A DNA stretch of 64,000 nt from a bacterium. Lineage in GTDB: Bacteria; Bacillota_I; Bacilli_A; Mycoplasmatales; Mycoplasmoidaceae. Made by a program: the position numbers and the translations under genes. The stretch is from positions 1-64,000 of the forward strand of contig JAFPYV010000009.1 in the NCBI GenBank assembly GCA_017394375.1, in the 5' to 3' direction. A model generated the notes under the pieces. That model did no database searches, had not been told where the DNA came from, and saw only the letters and a program-made list of their open reading frames with translations. This document shows, piece after piece, positions 11,151 to 23,971 of this stretch; position 1 is the first letter of the stretch, and each line of letters begins with the position of its first letter.

Positions 11151-12143
11151 TTATTTTTGGGTTAAATAACTAGGTAAAATACCAAGACTTTCGATTTTTT
11201 TAAAATCAGGGTTTTTAACAGTGGGAAAATAAGTTAAATTACTATTTAAAAAATTATCATAACCACAAAAACCAATATTTATTAAATTAAAGACTTTTAA
11301 TCATTTTGTTTGGTCAATTTGATTTAAAACTGGAGTTGTATATTCTTTAATTACTTCCTTAATTACTGAAACATTAGTAATGGGAAAATAAATGCAAGGA
11401 GTAATCCAAGTTAAATCACTTGGATTTTTTAAACTAATTCCATTAGTTTGATCAATTAGATTTGAATCATTAATAATGTCGTTGAAATAATTAGTAATTT
11501 CTTGGTTAATTTGTTTATTAGGGGAATCAACTTTAATCGTACCAGTTAAAATTGATGATTTTACGTAATTTACATAAAATCCACCCGCACATTGAATCGT
11601 AGGATACGGAATACTTGTATATGGAAGAAGTAACGTTGGAGCAATCGTAGCACCTTTAATGGCATCATCAATGGTCAAATTAATTCAATAAGTAATAAAT
11701 TTGTTAGTTTTATCTTGACTTTGAATTTTTAATCCGAAAGCAAGATTTCAGCAAAAAGTAACGTTAAAAGAATGAGTATTATTTTGATTAAAAGTAAGAT
11801 TTTTTAATGATAAAATAACCGTTTTAAGCAATAATGAATCATTTCCTTGTAATGGAACATCCACTACCATGTCATTAAAAAAATGATTATACAAGTCTTG
11901 AAATTTAGTTCAATTTTTATTTAGTACGTTTATTCCATAATTAAGATCACTAGTAACAATCGGCACAAAATGATTTTTTAAAGCATTGTTAAAAGTAGTA
12001 TCCCATTCATCAAATTCATCTTGTAAAGTTATTTTTTTAGTTTGATTACTACTACAACTAACTATCGGAGCACAAATTAAACTAGCACATCCAATAGTGC
12101 TAAACATTCCTAAGAAAATCTTTGCTTTTTTAGTTATTTTCAT
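11151..12143 (-). CDS. Putative surface lipoprotein, function unknown
   Basis: 330 aa. The N-terminus has a basic start (MKITKKAK), a hydrophobic stretch and the lipobox-like APIVSC, so Cys30 is the likely lipidated residue; serine and asparagine follow, as is common in mycoplasma lipoproteins. The remainder is a polar, Asn/Thr-rich extracellular domain with no family I recognise. Trp is encoded by TGA inside the gene. It lies 51 bases upstream of recA on the same strand and is divergent from pgi. Confidence 0.8.
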
Positions 12144-12307
12144 ACCATTAATTTTAATTTAAATAACAATAAAAGCAAGGTTATTTATAGTAAAAACGGT
12201 TTGCTTTTTATAAAAATATTTAAGGATAAATAAATACATATATTGATAAAATAATAGTATATATAAATTTTAAGTTATTTTTAAACATAACTAATTGGAG
12301 GAACATT

Positions 12308-13735
12308 ATGGTTCATTTATCCAAAAAATATGCTTATGATGGTAAGATCAAAAAAAGCAAAGTATATGATGAAGCTAAAATTGAAAAATTAAACCAAATT
12401 CATAAGCAAATGAAAGCCCGCACAATTGAAGGGGCAGAACATTTAGAATGAATTGACTATATCAATTCACCTGATACTAACTTTATTATCCAAAAAATGT
12501 ATGCATTATTTGCAAAATGACAAGAAGCAAAAGTCAACACCCTGATTATTGCTGGAATTGGTGGTAGTGCTTTAGGAGCACGTGCTGCAATTCACATGTG
12601 TGTTAACAAATATATGCGGGGAGGAATTAAAATCATTTGAATTGATAGTATTTCTCCATCTAGTAATGCGGAATTACTTCGTCACTTACGAAAATTTAAC
12701 ATCCGACCAGCTGGAATTATTATTTCTAAATCTGGTACCACTTTAGAAACATTAATTGGTTATCGCTTTATTAAATTCATTATTGAATACAAATATGATA
12801 AAGATCCAAACGAAAAATTAGCAATTATTACTGGGGTAGAAAATAACGAATTACGCAAAATTGCTAAACAACAAAACTACCCAATTTTTGATATCCCAAC
12901 TAACATTGGGGGAAGATTTTCAGCATTAACTCCTGCAGGATTATTACCAATGATTATGGCTGGAGTAGATGTATACCAAGTAATTGAGGGAGCAAAGCAA
13001 GCTATTAAGGATTGCTCCAGTCCTGACTATAATACTAATGAAGCTTATGATCTTGCTTTACATAGAGTTGCATATTATGAAGCTGGTTATACTAACGAAG
13101 TAGTTGACTCATATGAAAAGAAATTAAGTGCATTGCTTGAACAATGCAAGCAATTGTATGCAGAAACTGAAGCTAAGGACGGTAAAGGATTATTTCCAGT
13201 ACCTGCAACTTATACCAGAGATTTACACTCGATTGGTCAATATCTACAAGATGGACCAAAAACCTTCTTTGAAACTACTATTTGGGTAAGAAAATCAAAT
13301 GGTAATGCACGCATTCCTGATGATTTAAACGCTAATAATAGTTTTTCATACTTAGAAGGACTATGATTAAGTGAAGTTAACAAATTAATCTATCGCAGTG
13401 TTGCAGAAGCACATGCAAAGATTGCAAAAGTTCCAGTATTGTTAGTTGAAATGGATAAGATGGATTCATTCAATTATGGATACTTCTATGCATGATTAAG
13501 CATTAGCGTTATTGTTAGTGCTTATTTAATGGGAGTTAACCCATTTAACCAACCTGGAGTTGAAGCTTATAAATCAATTTTGAAAGAAAAATTAACTGAA
13601 CTTAAAGAAAATGTTCTTCGTCGAAAAGCTGAACGGGCAAGCGAAATTGACACTGATGTTAATGACGAAGAAAATGAAGAAGAAGTTGACGCATCAACTG
13701 CTGAAGACGACGAATCTACAGTTAAAAATAAATAA
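12308..13735 (+). CDS. pgi: Glucose-6-phosphate isomerase
   Basis: 475 aa. It interconverts glucose-6-P and fructose-6-P in glycolysis. SIS-domain features are visible: AGIGGSALGAR near residue 80, ISKSGTTLET near 140, and the family signature TNIGGRFSALTPAG near 200. Start choice is supported by GGAGG seven bases upstream. The last 40 residues form a charged, mostly acidic tail (EIDTDVNDEENEEEVDAS and onward) that is not part of the enzyme fold. rpe follows after eight bases, so both are likely co-transcribed. A TATATA -10-like box lies near 12200-12262. Confidence 0.95.
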
Positions 13736-13743
13736 TAACGAAA

Positions 13744-14409
13744 ATGAATCAGATTAAGGTTGTTGAACCTTCCTTGCTTGCTTTTTATAATTCAACAAAT
13801 TTTTTGAGAATTTTACGTGAATTAAAAGAATTAGGAATAGAACGCATTCATTACGACGTAATGGATGGGTTCTATGTTCCTAATTTTTCTTTTGTTACTT
13901 CTTTTATTCCATTTTTGTATCAATTTGGTTTTAAGGTTGAAATCCACTTGATGGTTAAAAATGTTACTTACTATTACGAAATGTTTAAACCATTTCATCC
14001 CCAAGCAATTGTTTTTCACCCCGATTATTTAGATGCAAAAACAATTAATTATTTATTAGAAAATGGTGTTAAAGAAGGGATTCAAATCGGACTTGCTTTT
14101 AACTTACATGTTGATTTTAGTAAATATGAAAAGCATTTACCAAAAACAAAGATTAATTTAATCATGGGAGTAAACGCAGGGTTTGGAGGCCAACATATTA
14201 GCCAAATTGGTATTGATAAATTACATGCTTTTAAGCATTATTTAAATGATAATCATTTAACAACCCCAATTATTTTTGACGGGGGAGTAAATGATAAAAC
14301 CATAAACTATATTTATAAAGATTCAAATTACATTGTCTCTGGTAGTTATCTAATAAATAGTGCAAATAAAAAAGAAGCTTATTTGAAGCTTCTTTATAAC
14401 GAAAAATAG
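13744..14409 (+). CDS. rpe: Ribulose-phosphate 3-epimerase
   Basis: 221 aa TIM-barrel enzyme that interconverts ribulose-5-P and xylulose-5-P in the pentose phosphate pathway. Motifs in order are HYDVMDGFYVPNFSF near residue 37 (metal and substrate binding), EIHLMV near 68, MGVNAGFGGQ near 140 and FDGGVN near 178, followed by the phosphate-binding SGSYL. It starts eight bases after pgi and ends five bases before convergent rpmB. Its last codons contain a hairpin that seems to act as the rpmB terminator. Confidence 0.93.
   Translation: MNQIKVVEPSLLAFYNSTNFLRILRELKELGIERIHYDVMDGFYVPNFSFVTSFIPFLYQFGFKVEIHLMVKNVTYYYEMFKPFHPQAIVFHPDYLDAKTINYLLENGVKEGIQIGLAFNLHVDFSKYEKHLPKTKINLIMGVNAGFGGQHISQIGIDKLHAFKHYLNDNHLTTPIIFDGGVNDKTINYIYKDSNYIVSGSYLINSANKKEAYLKLLYNEK
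14370..14397 (-). terminator. rpmB terminator embedded in the end of rpe
   Basis: A perfect 10-bp stem, AAAGAAGCTT / AAGCTTCTTT, has a five-base loop. On the minus strand it is followed by TTTTATTT, so it suits the rpmB transcript although it lies within rpe codons. Confidence 0.6.
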
Positions 14410-14414
14410 ATTAA

Positions 14415-14609
14415 TTAAATTAATTCGTGATTTTTTCGTAGGGTTTTCTTGGTGCGAGCAGTAACTTTAATTGTTTTTGGTGCACCGTTTTCCATAATTG
14501 TGGCTTTTTGCAAATTTAAATTAAATTTCCGACGGTTGTGGTTCAATGCGTGGGAACGCAAATTACCACTCATGGCTCTTTTCCCAGTAATTTGATCTCG
14601 TTTTGCCAT
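14415..14609 (-). CDS. rpmB: Ribosomal protein L28 (bL28)
   Basis: 64 aa basic protein of the large ribosomal subunit. The family start [16 protein letters not shown] is at the ATG at 14609; the open frame extends 15 codons upstream but that segment does not resemble L28. [11 protein letters not shown] and the C-terminal [12 protein letters not shown] fit the family. No zinc-binding CxxC pair is present, so this is the zinc-free form. It is a single gene, divergent from fakA. Confidence 0.93.
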   Translation of the reverse strand: MAKRDQITGKRAMSGNLRSHALNHNRRKFNLNLQKATIMENGAPKTIKVTARTKKTLRKNHELI

Positions 14610-14760
14610 CTTAAAATATCCTTTATAAATTACGATCGTACTAAGTTTTAGCAATAATCGTATGTACTTAATACATTATACTAATTATAATATTATACAT
14701 ATATAAAATTATTTGCTTTTTTACATTTTCAATTTATTTCGTGAAAGAAGGTAAATTATT

Positions 14761-16467
14761 ATGACCTCAATTAATAAAAATATGTTGTATAAGATGTTCC
14801 AAAGTGCTTATTCTTTTATTAAGCAAGAACAACTATATATCAATAAATTAAATGTTTTCCCTGTTCCGGATGGAGACACGGGAGATAACATGGTAAACAC
14901 TTGAAAGGGAGCACTTGATGAAATTTCATTAATGGAAGGAAGAACCCTATACGAATTTACCACCCAATTTAGTAGACAATTACTTTTAGCAACAATTGGT
15001 AATTCGGGTACTATTTTGTCTCAAATTTTTAAAGGTTTTTTTGAACCAATTACTCCTGAAATGAAAGAAATCAATGTTAATACATTAATTGAAGCTTTTT
15101 CATTTGCATGCAAAATTGCTTATAAAGTAGTGCCAGATCCTAAAGAAGGTACAATGCTTACGGTGATTAGAGTTGTCTCAGAACACCTCAATAAAAACAG
15201 TAAAAACTACAACACAATTGAAGAAGTTTTTCTTGATGTAATTAGTGTTGGAGATGATACTGTTAAAAAAACAATGAACATGCTTCCTGAATTAAAGAAA
15301 GCAAAGAATGTTGATTCAGGTGCTTACGGACTAGTTGTTATTTTCAAAGGAATGTATGATGCACTAATAAATAAAGATATTGCTAATATTAAACAAGAAG
15401 AAAAAACAGAAAATAAACTTGAAATTGTAAAAAAAGAAAAAATTGGCATTGAATCTGATTTCGTTACTTCGAGTGAAGATGACTATGGATATTGCTGTGA
15501 ATTTGTATTAGAAATTGGTGCAAACTTGCAAAATGATGAACAAAAAGAAAAATTACCTTTTGATCCCCAAAAAGTAGTAGCAGAATTAAAAGAAGTTGGT
15601 AATTCATTAGTTTTTGTTTATGATGATGTATTTTGCAAGGTGCATGTTCATTCCTTGTTTCCCTATAAAATCTTAAAAATTGGGCAACAATACGGAGAAT
15701 ATCACCGCATTAAAGTCGAAAACATGACTTTACAACGCAATCGCAACAATAATAAAAAATTATTAAATAATCAAAAACATGAAGCACTAAAAACTACTCA
15801 ATGTTTAATCACGACAGTTCCTAATGATGCCATTGAACAACTATTTAGGAATGAATTCAACGTTAAATATATTTTGAATCGTAAAAACAGTTTAGCTCCA
15901 AGTGTAAGACAATTTATTGATTTAATTCGCGAAACTCGTTCAAATAAAGTAGTAGTAGTAATTGACAATAGTGACTATTTTTTAGCTGCTAATGAAGCTA
16001 AAAAAGATGTTGCTAATGATAAAATTGATGTTCAAATTATTGATGCAAAAAATATTGTGTGCAGTTTATTTGCAATTTTAAGTTTTAATGCTTTAGATGA
16101 ATTTGACGTTGTTGTAAAACGCATGGATGCTACTTTAAAGAAAATTACTAGTGTCAAAGTTGCAGTAGCGGGTAAAGAAATTATTCTAGATAAAAATATC
16201 AAAATCAAAAAAGGTAATTACATTCTTGTTCAAGATAAGAAGGTAATTAATGGTAATCCTGATTTCTTAAAAATTGGGATGGAAGCAATTGACTTAGTTG
16301 TTAAGAAGAAAAAGAAATCATGAAATGAAAGCATTTACATGATTGTAAATAAAGACATTCCACAAAATGTTATTAGTAAGTTAAATGATTATGTTACTAA
16401 ATTAGGTTATCAATTAGAAATTATGAATGATGGTCCTGATACATATGTAATGTATGTAGGAGCCTAA
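14761..16467 (+). CDS. fakA: Fatty acid kinase, catalytic subunit FakA (DhaL-type, YloV family)
   Basis: 568 aa. FakA phosphorylates exogenous fatty acids bound to a FakB protein; the acyl-phosphate then feeds PlsX/PlsY and phospholipid synthesis. The N-terminal DhaL domain shows INKLNVFPVPDGDTGDNM near residue 29 and GNSGTILSQ near 81. The middle domain has the GYCCEFVLEI segment and VHVHSLFPYKILK. The C-terminal region resembles a DegV-like or YloV tail. The ATG at 14761 follows GAAAGAAGG. plsX follows with one base between stop and start, which strongly supports the fatty-acid role. No FakB/DegV gene is seen in the window. Confidence 0.9.
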
Positions 16468-16468
16468 A

Positions 16469-17494
16469 ATGAATCTAATTCGGATTGGTATTGATGGTCT
16501 AGGGTTTGAAAATGACCCAATCGTTGCTTACGATGCAACAAAAAAAGCTCTTAGCGAATTTCCAGATTTAGAAATTACCTTAGTTACTAATCAACATGTA
16601 ATTGATATAGCAAATCAAGAACATCTTGAACGGCTAAAACTAATTTTAGCTAATAATTTTGCTACTCAAGAGGACAATATTAACATTATTCGTACTCACA
16701 ATGATTTAAGCATCCAATTAGCATGCGATTTGCTAATAAATAATCAAGTTGATGGGGTAGTAACTTCAGGCAACACTGCAATTACAATTGCTACGGCATT
16801 TGTTAAAGTTGGTACTTACAGTAATATTAATAAATTTGGCTTAATGATTACAATGCCAACCATGATTGATAATAAATTGGTGTGGTTAATTGATACAGGA
16901 GCTAATGTTAAAGTTACTGGCAAAAATCTTTATGAATATGCAATTATGATAAATGTTTATGTTTCCAAAATTCATAATATTATGCACCCACGAATCGGAT
17001 TAATCAACATTGGAACAGAAGAACATAAAGGACTTGATGAACATAAAGAAGCTGATGCATTAATAAAGCATAATCATAATTTAAATTATGTGGGATTTGT
17101 TGAGCCAAATAACATTCTTACAGGAAAAGATGCTGATATCTATATTTGTAACGGATATACTGGCAATATCATTTTAAAAACCTTAGAAGGTACCATGAAA
17201 ATGATTGGTAGTTTTCTAAAAACTGAATACAAAAAATGGTTCAACTTATTCCCTTATGCTTTAAATAAACATATTCTGGATAAACTAAAAGATCGGTTTA
17301 ATGCTAATCCGTGAGCTGGAGCGTATTTATTAGGATTAAAAAAACCAATTATTAAGGGTCACAGTCGCACTGACCAAGAACAATTGTTTACGTGCATTAG
17401 GATGATGCATAATGCATTAAAAAAACAAGTATTTAAAATAATGGAGCAAGAATTAGACAAAATAAATAATGAACAATCAAGAACAACAAACTAA
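16469..17494 (+). CDS. plsX: Phosphate acyltransferase PlsX
   Basis: 341 aa. PlsX interconverts acyl carriers and acyl-phosphate, the donor for PlsY in phosphatidic acid synthesis. The start MNLIRIGIDGLGFENDP corresponds to the usual xIAxDxMGGDxxP, with GG-D less conserved here. Later blocks are GVVTSGNTAI near 94 (family SAGNTGA), DTGAN near 145, the ICNGYTGNIILKTLEG segment near 230, and GHSRTDQEQ where the family has SHGRS. The start directly follows the fakA stop. The last 26 bases overlap rnc. Confidence 0.9.
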
Positions 17495-18263
17495 TGCAAT
17501 AAAAGAAGCAAATCCTTTTTTTAGTACTCCTTATGTTTTATGATGATCAAAAAAACAATTATTAGATTTTCAAACCTTTTTAAATAAATATGATCTTAAT
17601 TTAAATGTAAATTATAACTATTTACAATGTGCGTTTATTCATCCTACATTTTCCCATGATAATCAAATTAACTATAATTATCAACGTCTTGAATTTTTAG
17701 GTGATTCATTGATTGGAAAAGAAGTATCAATTTATTTATTTAACAAGCCAGAATTAACCGAAAAAGACATGACCAACGAACGAATTAAGATGGTTGACCA
17801 TGACGCATTATGTCAAGTAGCCAAAGATTTAAATTTTAAGAAGTTTATTTTAGTTGGTGCATCATACCGCTACGGAGATGAAAACAATGGGGAAGAAGAA
17901 ATTAGCCCTGCTAATTATGAAGATATTTTTGAAGCATTTTGTGCAGCAATCTATTTAACTTATGGCCAAGAAACCTTAACCAAATTTATTAATAAAACTT
18001 TAATTCATTATTACGAAAATAATAAATTAAATATTTCTTTTGACTATAAAACGAAGTTTCAAGAAGCAATGCAACGTTATGGAAAAGCTGATATCAAGTA
18101 CGCTACTATTGAAATTCATGCTGAACATTCTAATAAACATTTATTTCATACCCAAGTGAAATATCAAGGTATTGTTTATGGTGAAGGAGAAGGATACAAA
18201 AAGCATGAAGCTGAAAATGAAGCAGCTAAAGATGCATTAGCAAAAATGTGTACGAATGAATAA
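17469..18263 (+). CDS. rnc: Ribonuclease III
   Basis: 264 aa double-stranded RNA endonuclease acting in rRNA and mRNA processing. The catalytic domain shows AFIHPTFSH near residue 55, the signature RLEFLGDSLIG near 75, and EDIFEAFCAAIY near 152 with the second acidic pair. The C-terminal dsRNA-binding domain spans about residues 193-262, with YKKHEAENEAAKDALAK at its end. The ATG at 17469 gives full-length protein; a later Met at 17709 would delete the catalytic signature. It overlaps plsX by 26 bases and precedes smc, the common Firmicutes order. Confidence 0.92.
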
Positions 18264-18269
18264 TAGATT

Positions 18270-21200
18270 ATGATATTTTTAAAGAAAATTGAATTAAATG
18301 GCTTTAAATCCTATGCCCAATTAACCACTATCACCTTTGCTAATAATTTTGTGGGAATTATTGGCCCTAATGGATCAGGAAAAACAAATATTGTCGATGC
18401 AATTAGATGAGTACTTGGAGAAATTAGCAGCAAACAATTACGGGAAGAAAATACTAATGATATTATCTTTGCTGGTTCAACTGCTCTTGATCCAAGCAGC
18501 GAAGTTGATGTCAAATTATTTTTTGATAATAGCAGTAAAATTCTTAACATCGACCATGATGAAGTAATTATTCGTAGACATTATAAACGTGATAGCGATA
18601 ATAGTGAGTACTTCATTAATGGGGAACAAGTTAAACGTAAAGACATTATTGATTTATTTCTAAACACTGGATTATCAAAAGATTCTTTAGGAATCATTTC
18701 GCAGGGAAAAGTTCAATGATTTGTTGATGCTAAACCAGAAGAACGTCGCAAAATTTTTGAGGAAGCATCTGGCATTGCTAAATATATGAAAATCAAGGAT
18801 GAATACCTAAATAAATTAGCAATTATTAACAATAACCTTGATGAATTAATGAAAGATAGTAGACAATATGAAAACAATATTGCTAAGTTAGAAAAGCAAG
18901 CTAAAAACGCTCAAGAATATTTAGAATGCAAGGATAAATTAAAAGATCTTGAATTATTTCAAGCCAAACAACAATATTTGTTTTACACAAAAAAACTAGC
19001 AGAATTAGTTGCCCAAAAAAATGCTTTGTCCCTTAAATTAAAACAACTTGATAATACCAATCTGACTGATAAAATTGAATTTAGCAAGATTAAAAAACAA
19101 CACGATGAAAAACAAACCTTGTTAACACAATTAAATCAAGATCGTTATAACGTTCAAGAACAAATTAACATTCTTGAAAGACAAGCATCTAATTACCAAG
19201 CTAATTTGGAAAAAGAATTAGCTAGTAATGATAAGCAAACTAAAATAAATGCTTTACTGCAATTAATTAATGACGATGAAGAAAGTATTAAAGTAATTAA
19301 TACTAAAAAAATAGCGGCTGAAAATACTTATAAAGAATTGCAAATTAATTACACCTCAAATTTAACTGCTTTAAATAAACAAAAGACTAAGTACGATGCT
19401 TTGGTTAATAGTGCCAATGAACTTGCCTATAAAATTAAGGGAATAAAACAATATATTGATGATGAATTTGCTCATGAAAAAGGAGTAAAAAACATCTTGC
19501 AAAACCGGGCTGTAGTTCCTGGTTTGATTGATCCATTAAATAAATTAATTCGCATTAAGGATAAAAAATATAGCGTTGCTGCACAATTAGCATTAGGAAA
19601 AAATTACGCTACGTTAGTAGTTGAAAGCGTTAATGATGCTAAGCTAGGAATTGAATTCCTGCGTAAAAATAATGCGGGGGTAGCTTCTTTTATGCCTCTT
19701 GATGCCATTAGACCCGCTTCAATTCCTAATAATTATTTAATGACAATTAAGGAAGTCCAAGGATATATTGGACCAGCACCCAAATTATTCAATGTAGATG
19801 AAAAATACGAAATTGTATTGCAATCTTTAATTGGCAATATCATCATTGTTAACAATTTACAAGCAGCCAATTTAATTGCAAAAATAATCAATTACAGTAG
19901 CAAAATCATTTCCTTAGATGGTGATACTATTTTTCGAGGTGGAATGATTACTGGTGGAAGCATTAACCAAAATAAGGTTAATTGATTAACTGTTGAAGAT
20001 GAATATAAAACTAGTAAAGAAGAATTTGATAAATTAGCAAAACAAATTGCAACCGAACAAGAAATTCTAAAAGAACTAGAAGTTAAAAAAGAAAGTTTAT
20101 ATGATGAATTAAATTCAAGTCAAATTAACGTTAATACGTTGACTGATAAACTTAATGCTTTAAATCAAAATAAAGATTTTCATGTCAACCAACTTAATTC
20201 ATTGCAAGCAACAAATATTGATACATTAAAAAAACAAGCTTCTTCTATTACGGCCAAACTAAGTGAATTAGAAGCAACTAAACAAGATTTAAACACTAAA
20301 CTTGCAGTGCAACAAGCAAGTTTTGACGAAATTAATAAAAAGTTTAATGAACTAGATAGTAAATTGCAACAAACTAATCAGTTAACCATTCAATTTAATG
20401 AATCATTAAATACTAGGGAACAAGACATTATTAAAATAAACAATTTACTTGAATCAATTAAAGTTACAGCTAATGCTTACCAATTATCATTGGAAAATTT
20501 GGTTAATTTAAAGATTGAGCTAACTTTATCGCAAGAAGAATTAATTAGTCAAATTACTGCTTATAGATCTAAATTAAGTAGTTTTGGAGCAATTAATTTG
20601 CAAGCAATTAATGAACTTAAAACTGTTAAACAACGATATGAAGAATTAACCAAAAATATCGAAGAAGTAAAAAAATCACAAGAAAATTTAAATACAACTA
20701 TTAATAGCATTGATAAAGAAATGGTTAAAGTATTCCGCAATAAAATTTACGAAATAAATCAAAAATTACCAACAATTTTTGAACAATTATTCAAAAAAGG
20801 CAAATGTGAATTGCAATTCACTGACCAAAATGATTTATTGCAATCTGGAATTGAAGTAGTAATTAGTCAATCAGAAAAGCACCACGTTAAATTAAATTCG
20901 TTATCGGGGGGAGAAAAATCAATTATTTCTTTAGCAATTTTATTAACAATTTTACAAACTAGTAACTTTCCCCTAATTATTTTGGATGAAGCAGAATCTG
21001 CATTAGATCCAATGAATGCACAAGCATTTGCACAATTAATTTTGCAAAGTACAAATAAATCACAATTTATTGTTGTTACTCACCGAAAAGAAACAATGGT
21101 ATATTGTGGGGAATTAATTGGAATTAGTAATAACCAACAAGGCATCACTAGTGCATACCAAATTGATATTAATGATATTACAAATGACCAACTACAATAA
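18270..21200 (+). CDS. smc: Chromosome segregation protein SMC
   Basis: 976 aa condensin-type ATPase organising the chromosome. Walker A is IGPNGSGKTN at residues 31-40, and a Q-loop-like ISQGKVQ lies near 146. Long coiled coils run from about 165 to 400 and 520 to 820. The hinge (about 400-520) includes VVPGLIDPL and IGPAPKLF. The C-terminal head has the ABC signature LSGGEKSIISLA near 878 and Walker B LIILDEAESALD near 905. Length is somewhat short for SMC (usually 1100-1200 aa) because the coils are shortened. It starts six bases after rnc. Confidence 0.93.
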
Positions 21201-21223
21201 AAGAAGAATTAATACAAAAAACA

Positions 21224-22312
21224 ATGAAACTGTGAGAAAAAATTAAAAACATCTTTAAACCTAAAAATAAAGATGCAAACCAACTAGCAGAACAAATTCA
21301 AAAGAAGAATGAAGAAAACCGCATTTGGGATAAAACCAAGGAAAATGATTTTGATGCGAAATTAAATCAAAATGCGACTGGTTTTAGTAAAGCAATTGAT
21401 GAATTACAAATTGCATATGCGAAGGATGCATTTTCTGATGATTTTTATGATGCTATGATTGAAGCATTAGTATCGTTAGATATTGGTTATGCAACTAGTG
21501 AAAAAATTACAAATGCAGTTCAAAATGAAGTAAAAAGACAAAATATTACTTCTTTTGATAAAGTTATTGAAACTTTAATTGACAAATTGGTAATTTATTA
21601 CATTCAAGACACTAATGTTGATACATCATTAAATATTACAAAAGATCGAAAAACTAATTGCATCATTATGGTTGGAGCAAATGGTGTTGGTAAAACGACC
21701 ACCATTGCTAAACTAGCAAACTTTTACAAAGAACGAGGAGAAAAGATTTTACTAGTTGCTGCCGATACTTTTAGGGCTGGAGCAGTTGAACAACTAAAAG
21801 TTCATGCTCAAAAATTAGGCATTGATATTTTAGGTCCTGATAAGGTTGGTGAAGATCCTGCTGCAGTAGCATATAAGGGTGTTAAAAAGGGATATGAAGA
21901 AGGATATTCGTTAGTAATAGTAGATACTTCAGGTCGGCTACAAAATAAAGTTAACTTAATGAATGAACTTACTAAGATTATTAAGCAAATAAAACGATTT
22001 GATCCATCAGCACCCCATGAAATTTTATTAGTCTTAGATGCAACCGTAGGCCAAAGTGGAATTGCTCAAGCTAAAGCTTTTAACGAAGCAGCTAAAGGTG
22101 TAACTGGAATTATTTTAGTAAAAATGGATTCTTCTTCCAAAGGTGGAATTATCCTTTCCATTAAAGACCAATTCAATATCCCGGTTAAATTGATTGGATA
22201 TGGTGAAAAGTTAAATGATATTTCTGAGTTTAACTTAGAAGAATATATCAAAAACCTCGTTAAAAATATTCAAATTGATCTTGACCAATCTCAAAATAAA
22301 AATAAGAAATAA
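21224..22312 (+). CDS. ftsY: Signal recognition particle receptor FtsY
   Basis: 362 aa SRP-type GTPase that docks ribosome-SRP complexes at the membrane. A short N-terminal charged region replaces the long acidic A domain of E. coli. G1 is GANGVGKTTTIAKLA near residue 152; the AADTFRAGAVEQL block, the VIVDTSGRLQNK block and the LVKMDSSSKGG block follow in order. The ATG at 21224 starts MKLWEKIKNIFKPK, an amphipathic membrane-targeting start typical of FtsY. Its partner Ffh is encoded at 50693 in this window. Confidence 0.93.
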
Positions 22313-22314
22313 GT

Positions 22315-23001
22315 ATGCGTAGTGCCATTTTTATTGATTTACAAAGTACAGTTTTTGATAGTCATACTTATTATCTAAAGTTGCTAAATAAAATAATTGA
22401 AAAAAACAAATGAAAGATTCAATTACCTCATTATGTTCAGTATCAATTATTAGATTTTTATCAACTTTATTTTCAATTCATCAAGATAAACCATCCAATA
22501 ACAAAAACAATAGTTTATCTAAAAGAACAAAATAAATGTAAGCAATTAACCAATGCCCATATTGAAGAAGAATTAAAAAATACTAACATTGCTTTCTTCC
22601 TAGAAGAATTACGGGATTTAATTAGTTCTAATAAGTATCGAATCTATTTTTTGTTCTATGATAAGTGAGATCAATCGTTTTTTAATTCCTTGTTAACTAA
22701 AGAAAAACAAAATATTTCGTTTAAAAATCGTGAATTTTATTACCAACCAAAAAACAATGAATTTAATCCAACAGTTTTAGTTGATCGTTTAGCCAAATTA
22801 GACATTCCAACTGGGAACTTAATTTTAATGAGCAATAATTATTTGTTAATGCGTTATTTTCATGCTATAGGAGCCAAAACTACTTGTGTATATGCTAAAC
22901 CTGATAGTTTAGAAACATACGTAGCTGACGTTAACATTAAAGAATTATTAACTACTAATTTAATGCAAATAATTGAAAACATGCATGAAACAAAAAACTA
23001 A
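22315..23001 (+). CDS. HAD-like hypothetical protein
   Basis: 228 aa, starting two bases after ftsY and probably translated with it. The N-terminal FIDLQSTVFDSH resembles the haloacid dehalogenase motif DxDxT, but the second Asp is replaced by Gln, so phosphatase activity is doubtful. Near residue 170 the segment ILMSNNYLLMRYFHAIGAK resembles the later part of the HAD core where mutase-like members recognise age and address of an intermediate. Family membership is inference from these short patterns only. Two internal Trp are TGA codons. Confidence 0.6.
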
Positions 23002-23107
23002 AATTTTAATGATATTACTTAAATTCTCAAAAATACAAAAACGGTTTAAACTAACATAAATTAATTAAAATATAAAATAAATATAAATAGTTGTGAGATG
23101 AATAAAA

Positions 23108-23926
23108 ATGATGAGAAAAACATACCTTATTGATAATCATACCCATCTAAATATGCGTCCTCTTTACGATGATTGACGGAAATACGCTCAAATTTGTAAA
23201 GAATATCATATGTTTTTGAACTTAGCGTCTAGTTGTCCCCTTGATGTTGAACGAGCTATTGAAATTGCTAAAGAAACAAAAATTGCAAAAGTTTTTATGG
23301 CAATTCACCCAATTGACATTATGGCATATAAGATGGATGAAGTAGGAAAAGTATTTGATAAATTCTACGAAGATAATAAAGAATTAATTTTAGGAATTGG
23401 TGAATGTGGTCTTGATCAAAAAGATGCAGAACACATGCCACCAATTAATTTGCAAATTGAATGATTAAAATGACATGCTAATTATGCAAATAATAAAAAT
23501 TTACCAATCATGATTCACTGCCGTAATGCATACCAAATTTTAATCGAACATTGAGATGAATTTAACTTCAAAACGCAAGTAGTAATCCACTGTTTTAGTG
23601 GCACTAGAGAAGAAATGGTTGCACTGGTAAATAGAGGATGTTATATTTCCTTTGCTGGTAATGTCACCTATCCAAAAGTAGCAGTTTATACGGACGATGC
23701 AATTCGTAGCGTCCCATTAGACAAAATCCTAGTGGAAACTGATGCACCTTTCTTGGTACCCAAGAAATTAGAAAAATATACAAATGTTAACCAACCTTAT
23801 TACATTTTTGAAACTTATGAATATATTGCTAAATTAAAAGGCATTAAGGTTACAACTTTGGTTGATAAAGTTCAAGAAAACTATTTAACTGCTTATAAAT
23901 TATCAGAAAGCGATATTGCTTATTAA
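23108..23926 (+). CDS. tatD: TatD-family metal-dependent hydrolase (DNase)
   Basis: 272 aa TIM-barrel hydrolase. Metal ligands are visible in DNHTHLN near residue 10, LGIGECGLDQ near 100, IMIHCRNA near 137, VIHCFSG near 160 and VETDAPFL near 212, the full TatD set. Two adjacent ATG codons (23108, 23111) could serve as start, with GTGAGATG upstream. A 106-base AT-rich gap with a TATAAA-like box precedes it, so it likely has its own promoter. A terminator follows. Exact substrate (3'-end DNA/RNA trimming in known TatD) is family knowledge, not proven here. Confidence 0.88.
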
Positions 23927-23941
23927 TAATAAACAATTAAT

Positions 23942-23971
23942 GAAGGAAGGATTAACTCCTTCCTTTTTTAA
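23942..23971 (+). terminator. Terminator after tatD
   Basis: GAAGGAAGGA pairs with TCCTTCCTTT around a five-base loop and is followed by a run of T. Confidence 0.8.
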
